Below are positions 60,301-64,000 of a stretch of 64,000 bases of DNA, one piece after another (position 1 is the stretch's first letter; each line of letters begins with the position of its first letter). This DNA is from Pegea sp. RAD2-039. Lineage: Eukaryota > Chordata > Thaliacea > Salpida > Salpidae. Made by a program: the position numbers and the translations under genes. The notes below the pieces were generated by a model. It saw only the letters and a program-made list of their open reading frames with translations, was not told where the DNA came from and searched no databases. The DNA is taken from the NCBI GenBank assembly GCA_034620365.1, contig JAQGEQ010000163.1, positions 1-64,000 of the forward strand, read 5' to 3'.

Positions 60301-61117
60301 ATGATTTCTTAAAGCATTTCTCCTAAGTTTGCAAATCATCGATGCGTCGAATCCAGAAGCTTTCTTGTGTAATTATTATTATTTGCATTCAAGTAACTTA
60401 TTTCTAGTTATGAGTATTAGCAAGACAAGTTTATCATTTATCAATGATTGTTCAATCTGTTTGTTAACTGGATACTAACTGAATTACAACAAAACAGTTT
60501 TCAAGTTACTTTTACTATCATAATTGGCATCTTTTATCTACTTTTATATATTGTTTCCAAAACTCACAATACTGTCAATGCAGTTTATTAAAATATAATT
60601 TACCTTTTCATTTTTAAAATTCCATCTGATGATGGATATTGCTTTAAATTGTTTATCAACAATTGGGATTGAGTTAGTTTCATTTAATCTATTTTGACAA
60701 AACTACAGAAGGTTGAGTAGAAATTCGAAACTAAGACGAGAAACATAAAAGAACTTTTATTATTCAATTAAAACTTTATTTCTTCTGAAAGTAAACTACA
60801 ATTAGATATATTTCTTGTGTACATGTGGTGTACAAACTTTGTAAAATGCATTACCAAGTATAAAACTTCAGCAAGTATAATTTCATGCATGAAGAAAAAT
60901 GATATTTTGAGAAAAGTTTAAAGTTTTGCTTGAATGGCTCAAAACTTGAAAGTTATTTTTAATAAATCTTTTAAAAGCTTTATCTACAAATAGAAGAAAC
61001 TTTCATTAAAACATAATCAATTCAGTTGCTTTAAAAGAGCATTTATACTTGCGTGAAAATAACAAAAATATTCCATTGTACATAAATGAAAAAGCCTATA
61101 TTTGTAAAGATAAAATT
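57332..61117. other. 3.8 kb intergenic region
   Basis: No gene that I can support on either strand. The left end should hold the promoter of the receptor-like gene and the right end the 3' UTR of the C1/R-SNARE gene. A 60-codon plus-strand frame at 58199-58381 lacks motifs or splice context. A short 13-nt tandem repeat lies near 58759-58797. Confidence 0.6.
58759..58797 (+). repeat. 13-nt tandem repeat, three copies
   Basis: Three copies of tttccaaatact followed by a or g, in noncoding DNA. No function apparent. Confidence 0.7.
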
Positions 61118-63861
61118 TTAAGGTTTTTTCTTGATTACGATTGCTAAAATGACAATAACTAAAAGTAACAAAGCTGCAATAATTGCTCCAATAATAAAAC
61201 GTTTATTTTGGAAAAAATATTTCTTTTTAATTTTGTCAGTGACTTGTTGAAAGTTTTTAGACTGATCGCTTATCTTCTCAGCAGTAACCTAATAACAAAT
61301 ATGTTTTCAAGTTAGTAACAAAACATTCAAACAATTAAATCTAGTTCAAAAATTTACAGCAGTATTTTATTTTTTAATATTTTTTACTTTAATGTTTATT
61401 TATTTAAAATACTCCTGAGAAAACCTTTAAAAAGGCACAAATATCATTATTTACAGTTGAATACTTTGTTGAATTCTTTGTTTAATAGCTTTTAGGTATT
61501 TACTTTTGAAAATTTGTATTTGAAACAACTAATTATTCAACTTGTTCAGCTAGGGTCTGAATTATTTCCGTATTTCTCACCTCAAGTCTTTCAATATTTT
61601 CTTGTCGTTTCTCCAGAGCTACAATATTTGTTTTGACAATTTCACCAACCTGATTAACCTGCAAATAATTTACCCGGAAAAGTACATTTAATAATTCATA
61701 AATCATAGTACTTAATTGGTTTAATGTAACTTAATGAGCTACAAATATTTAAGTAATACTCCAGTTGATTTAAACTGCTTAAAATTTGTTAAAAATTAAA
61801 CTTTAATAAACTTATTTTTAATCTAATTCATTAGAAATTAAATAAATAGATATGACTTAACAAAATTACAATTTACAACTAACCAATTCTTTTTATTTAA
61901 GCTGTAAACTTGTTTAATGTATTTTTAGCAAATTAATAAACTTTTTAATGAAATTATTTCTACTATTAGAAACTTATAGAAATTCTTTTAGTTCTTAAAA
62001 GTAACAACAAAATTACTTGTGATTGTAAATTATAAAGTCCGGTATCAGGCTCATGTTTAAAGTTGGCAGATTTGTTGCTTGGCATCTTGGTGAAGACAGG
62101 TGCAGCGCTTATCGTCTTATCGTCAGAATGATTCAGATCTACATTAAGAAGATTTAAAGTAACTTATTTTTACTTAAACATTATTTTCTTAGCTATTTTT
62201 TTTTTGAATTGCTGGGAAATAAAAATGAAATATTTTTTTAATATCAGAATCTGGTTTGATAGATGATAACAATTATTAGTTGATATATTGAGTGAAATTT
62301 AAGGTCTGTTGAATCTAATTTATCAAATATTTGAAAGTAACTGTGGGAATATTTTGGATGGTTTAGTGTTTCTGACTCTATTTTATGATCATTTTTAAAT
62401 CTTACCAAAAAATATGATAATTGAGAAAACTTTAAAGGTTTATATAAGATTTAAATTTCTTTTATCAATAGTCGCTCTAACTGTTTGAAATTTCTTTTAT
62501 CGAATTTTGTTCAAAAGCAAAGAAAAATGCAAAGACCTTCATTATTAACAAGGATCTTCGTATCGCTTTCATCATACATTTCAATCGATTCCGCATTTTT
62601 TACTTTTTTTATTCTTTTTGATCCTTTACGTCGAGACACTGCATCTATAGAACTTCCTGACCCGCTATCAAATAATTTTGAAAAATATTTCTAATTTTAT
62701 GAATAAACGCTAAGAAAAGTAAAAAAAATAATCCAGTATTTTAGTATTTAAGTAAGTTTTCAAATTAGTTAAAATCTATAAGAATCGAAAGAAAAAGTAC
62801 AAACTTTGTTTGTTTAATCTTCAAGCTTTTTGAAGGCGATAAAACTTTTCGACCCATTAGTTTTGTGTTTTCACAAAGTGGTTCAATTTTTTCTTCACAT
62901 TTTATATGAACATTTGCACCACATTCTTAAAACATAATTTTATTATTTAGCATTTGAAAAAATAATTGAATGCTTTTTTAAACAAATTATTCCAAAAAGT
63001 TGTAATCTAAAATATCTCTATTGTCAATTGCACGTGTTGTTACAAACCACTTTATATTGTTACAACAGTTATCTAACTCATGAACATAAGTTTGTGTTTC
63101 CAGGAATACTGCCTAAAGCACTTCACTTAAGAAATTTATAATATGTTGAACACTTTCGTTAAGAAAACTTCTTTTAGAAAAGATCTTTTACAAAGTAAAA
63201 TATTTAAAGTTTTTTGTTGGTACCAACTTTAATCGTAAATCAAACTTATATTTTGTTTTTATAAAATTTCAATAAATGGGTTTTTGCCGAATTTTTTTCA
63301 GAAATATTTAGAATTAAAAATCTAATCTAAAAAGTTGGAAGTTTATTTAACTTACCACTACAACGTAGACCTTGTTTTGTTATACCAACTAAAAGTTTTG
63401 TACAAAAGTCACAATAAGTTGGTTGGTGGTAACTTTTTTCTTGAAAATTATGATGACCCGGCATCTAAAAGAGAAAATAATATTCTTTAAGCTTCGAATA
63501 TTTATGAATGAAACTTACTGACAATAGTATTTAGTTTAAACTTTACAGTAAAATACAGAATTCAGTTTATGATTGAAGAATATTGGAATGAAGTGGAACT
63601 CACAATCTCAATACATTGCTGTTTAACTTCATCTTTACATTTCATATGAATATCGATATTACATCCTAAAAAATGTTGCAGAATTCGTTTGTTAGAAACT
63701 ACAAATTTCAACAAAAGATATTTTGTAAACGTACTTTTGCATCTCAGACCTTGCTTAACAAATCCTACTAACAGATTGTCACAATGTTTACAAAAAGTTG
63801 GTCTTTTATAATTATGTATAAAAAATTTATGTTGAAGGTTCTTAGACATTTTATTTTGCAT
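61118..63861 (-). CDS. Tandem C1 domains joined to a synaptobrevin-like R-SNARE (305 aa model)
   Basis: Eight exons: 63861-63735, 63665-63604, 63464-63356, 62925-62805, 62664-62537, 62138-62017, 61658-61581, 61288-61118; 918 nt, phase closed. Two C1 domains fit H-X12-C-X2-C...C-X2-C-X4-H-X2-C-X7-C exactly: first HKFF...PTFCKHC...HMKC, second HNFQ...PTYCDFC...HIKC. They keep Pro and KQG of diacylglycerol-binding C1, but Val replaces the usual Trp/Tyr before Gly. A charged linker (RRKGSKRIKKVK) follows. The last three exons form a VAMP: SNARE motif with zero-layer Arg in ALEKRQENIERL, a KKKYFF juxtamembrane stretch, a C-terminal helix and KKKP. It would target fusion to DAG-rich membranes (inference). 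Weak point: the exon 5 donor (G|GTCTTT). If it is unused, there are two genes, a C1 protein and a 105-residue VAMP starting at 62085. Confidence 0.6.
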
Positions 63862-64000
63862 TTGATAAAGTTATCTAGAAAAATGTTCTTTTAGAATTTC
63901 TAAGAAATTTTACAAAAATAAGAATTTTAAATAATTAAAAATTATAAATGTACCAAAAAATAACAATTTCTACAACTCGATGCTTTAGTAACAAACAAGT
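63862..64000. other. Window edge upstream of the C1/R-SNARE start
   Basis: Minus strand shows TTTTTCTAG followed after 13 nt by the ATG at 63861, with an in-frame TAA between. The ATG is therefore the likely start, preceded by a 5' UTR intron or a trans-splice site. No further exon visible in the remaining bases. Confidence 0.4.

Noticed and set aside
60340..60365. gcgtcgaatcc resembling a tRNA T-loop
   Set aside because: No matching acceptor stem, D-arm or anticodon arm around it.
62485..62694. 69-codon plus-strand frame
   Set aside because: It covers linker exon 5 of the C1/R-SNARE model, which fits the phases of its neighbours. Not excluded, but less supported.

Overview
This is AT-rich (roughly 70% A+T) animal nuclear DNA with small spliced exons. 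It holds nuclear-receptor (NR) genes, a secreted astacin protease with two ShKT domains, a type I membrane receptor-like gene, a C1-domain/R-SNARE gene, and decayed non-LTR retrotransposons. The repeated NR DNA-binding domains (DBDs) and the astacin-ShKT gene would suit a nematode or another ecdysozoan, but no spliced leader or rRNA is present to settle this. There is no bacterial-type gene organisation, no CRISPR array, and I saw no rRNA or tRNA.

Left part (1 to about 52,173): four head-to-tail copies of one unit, starting at 1, 19,439, 38,345 and 45,240. Units 3 and 4 are about 6.9 kb. Units 1 and 2 are about 19 kb because they share an extra block of about 12 kb. Each unit has, in order: (i) decayed plus-strand exons resembling an NR ligand-binding domain (LBD); (ii) a one-exon plus-strand gene for a 466- or 637-residue protein with a Pro/Ser/Glu-rich repeated N-terminus, an NR-type two-finger DBD and no LBD; (iii) a possible minus-strand exon; (iv) minus-strand copies of the last two (ShKT) exons of the astacin gene. 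The right edge of the array lies inside astacin exon 7, so the array arose by repeated duplication of a segment including the 3' end of that gene. The extra block of units 1 and 2 carries a decayed C1-like domain, a decayed thrombospondin-type-1 (TSP1) gene, two related non-LTR elements (A and B, minus strand) and, between them, three phase-matched exons of a second NR.

Right part (51,660 to 64,000): single-copy minus-strand genes whose exon phases I could close end to end. They are a 9-exon, 418-residue secreted antistasin-like/astacin/ShKT-ShKT protease (51,660-53,406); a 9-exon, 455-residue type I membrane protein with a Cys-rich, FN3-like ectodomain (54,082-57,331); about 3.8 kb with no recognisable gene; and an 8-exon model (61,118-63,861) joining two DAG-type C1 domains to a synaptobrevin-like R-SNARE with a C-terminal anchor (305 residues). 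I know of no named family with that last architecture, and it is the observation most worth testing.

Functionally, the array amplifies a DBD-only transcription-factor-like gene, while the right side encodes extracellular proteolysis, cell-surface and membrane-fusion proteins. Nothing in the sequence ties these into one pathway. All exon models are by eye, from splice-site dinucleotides, phase and family motifs.
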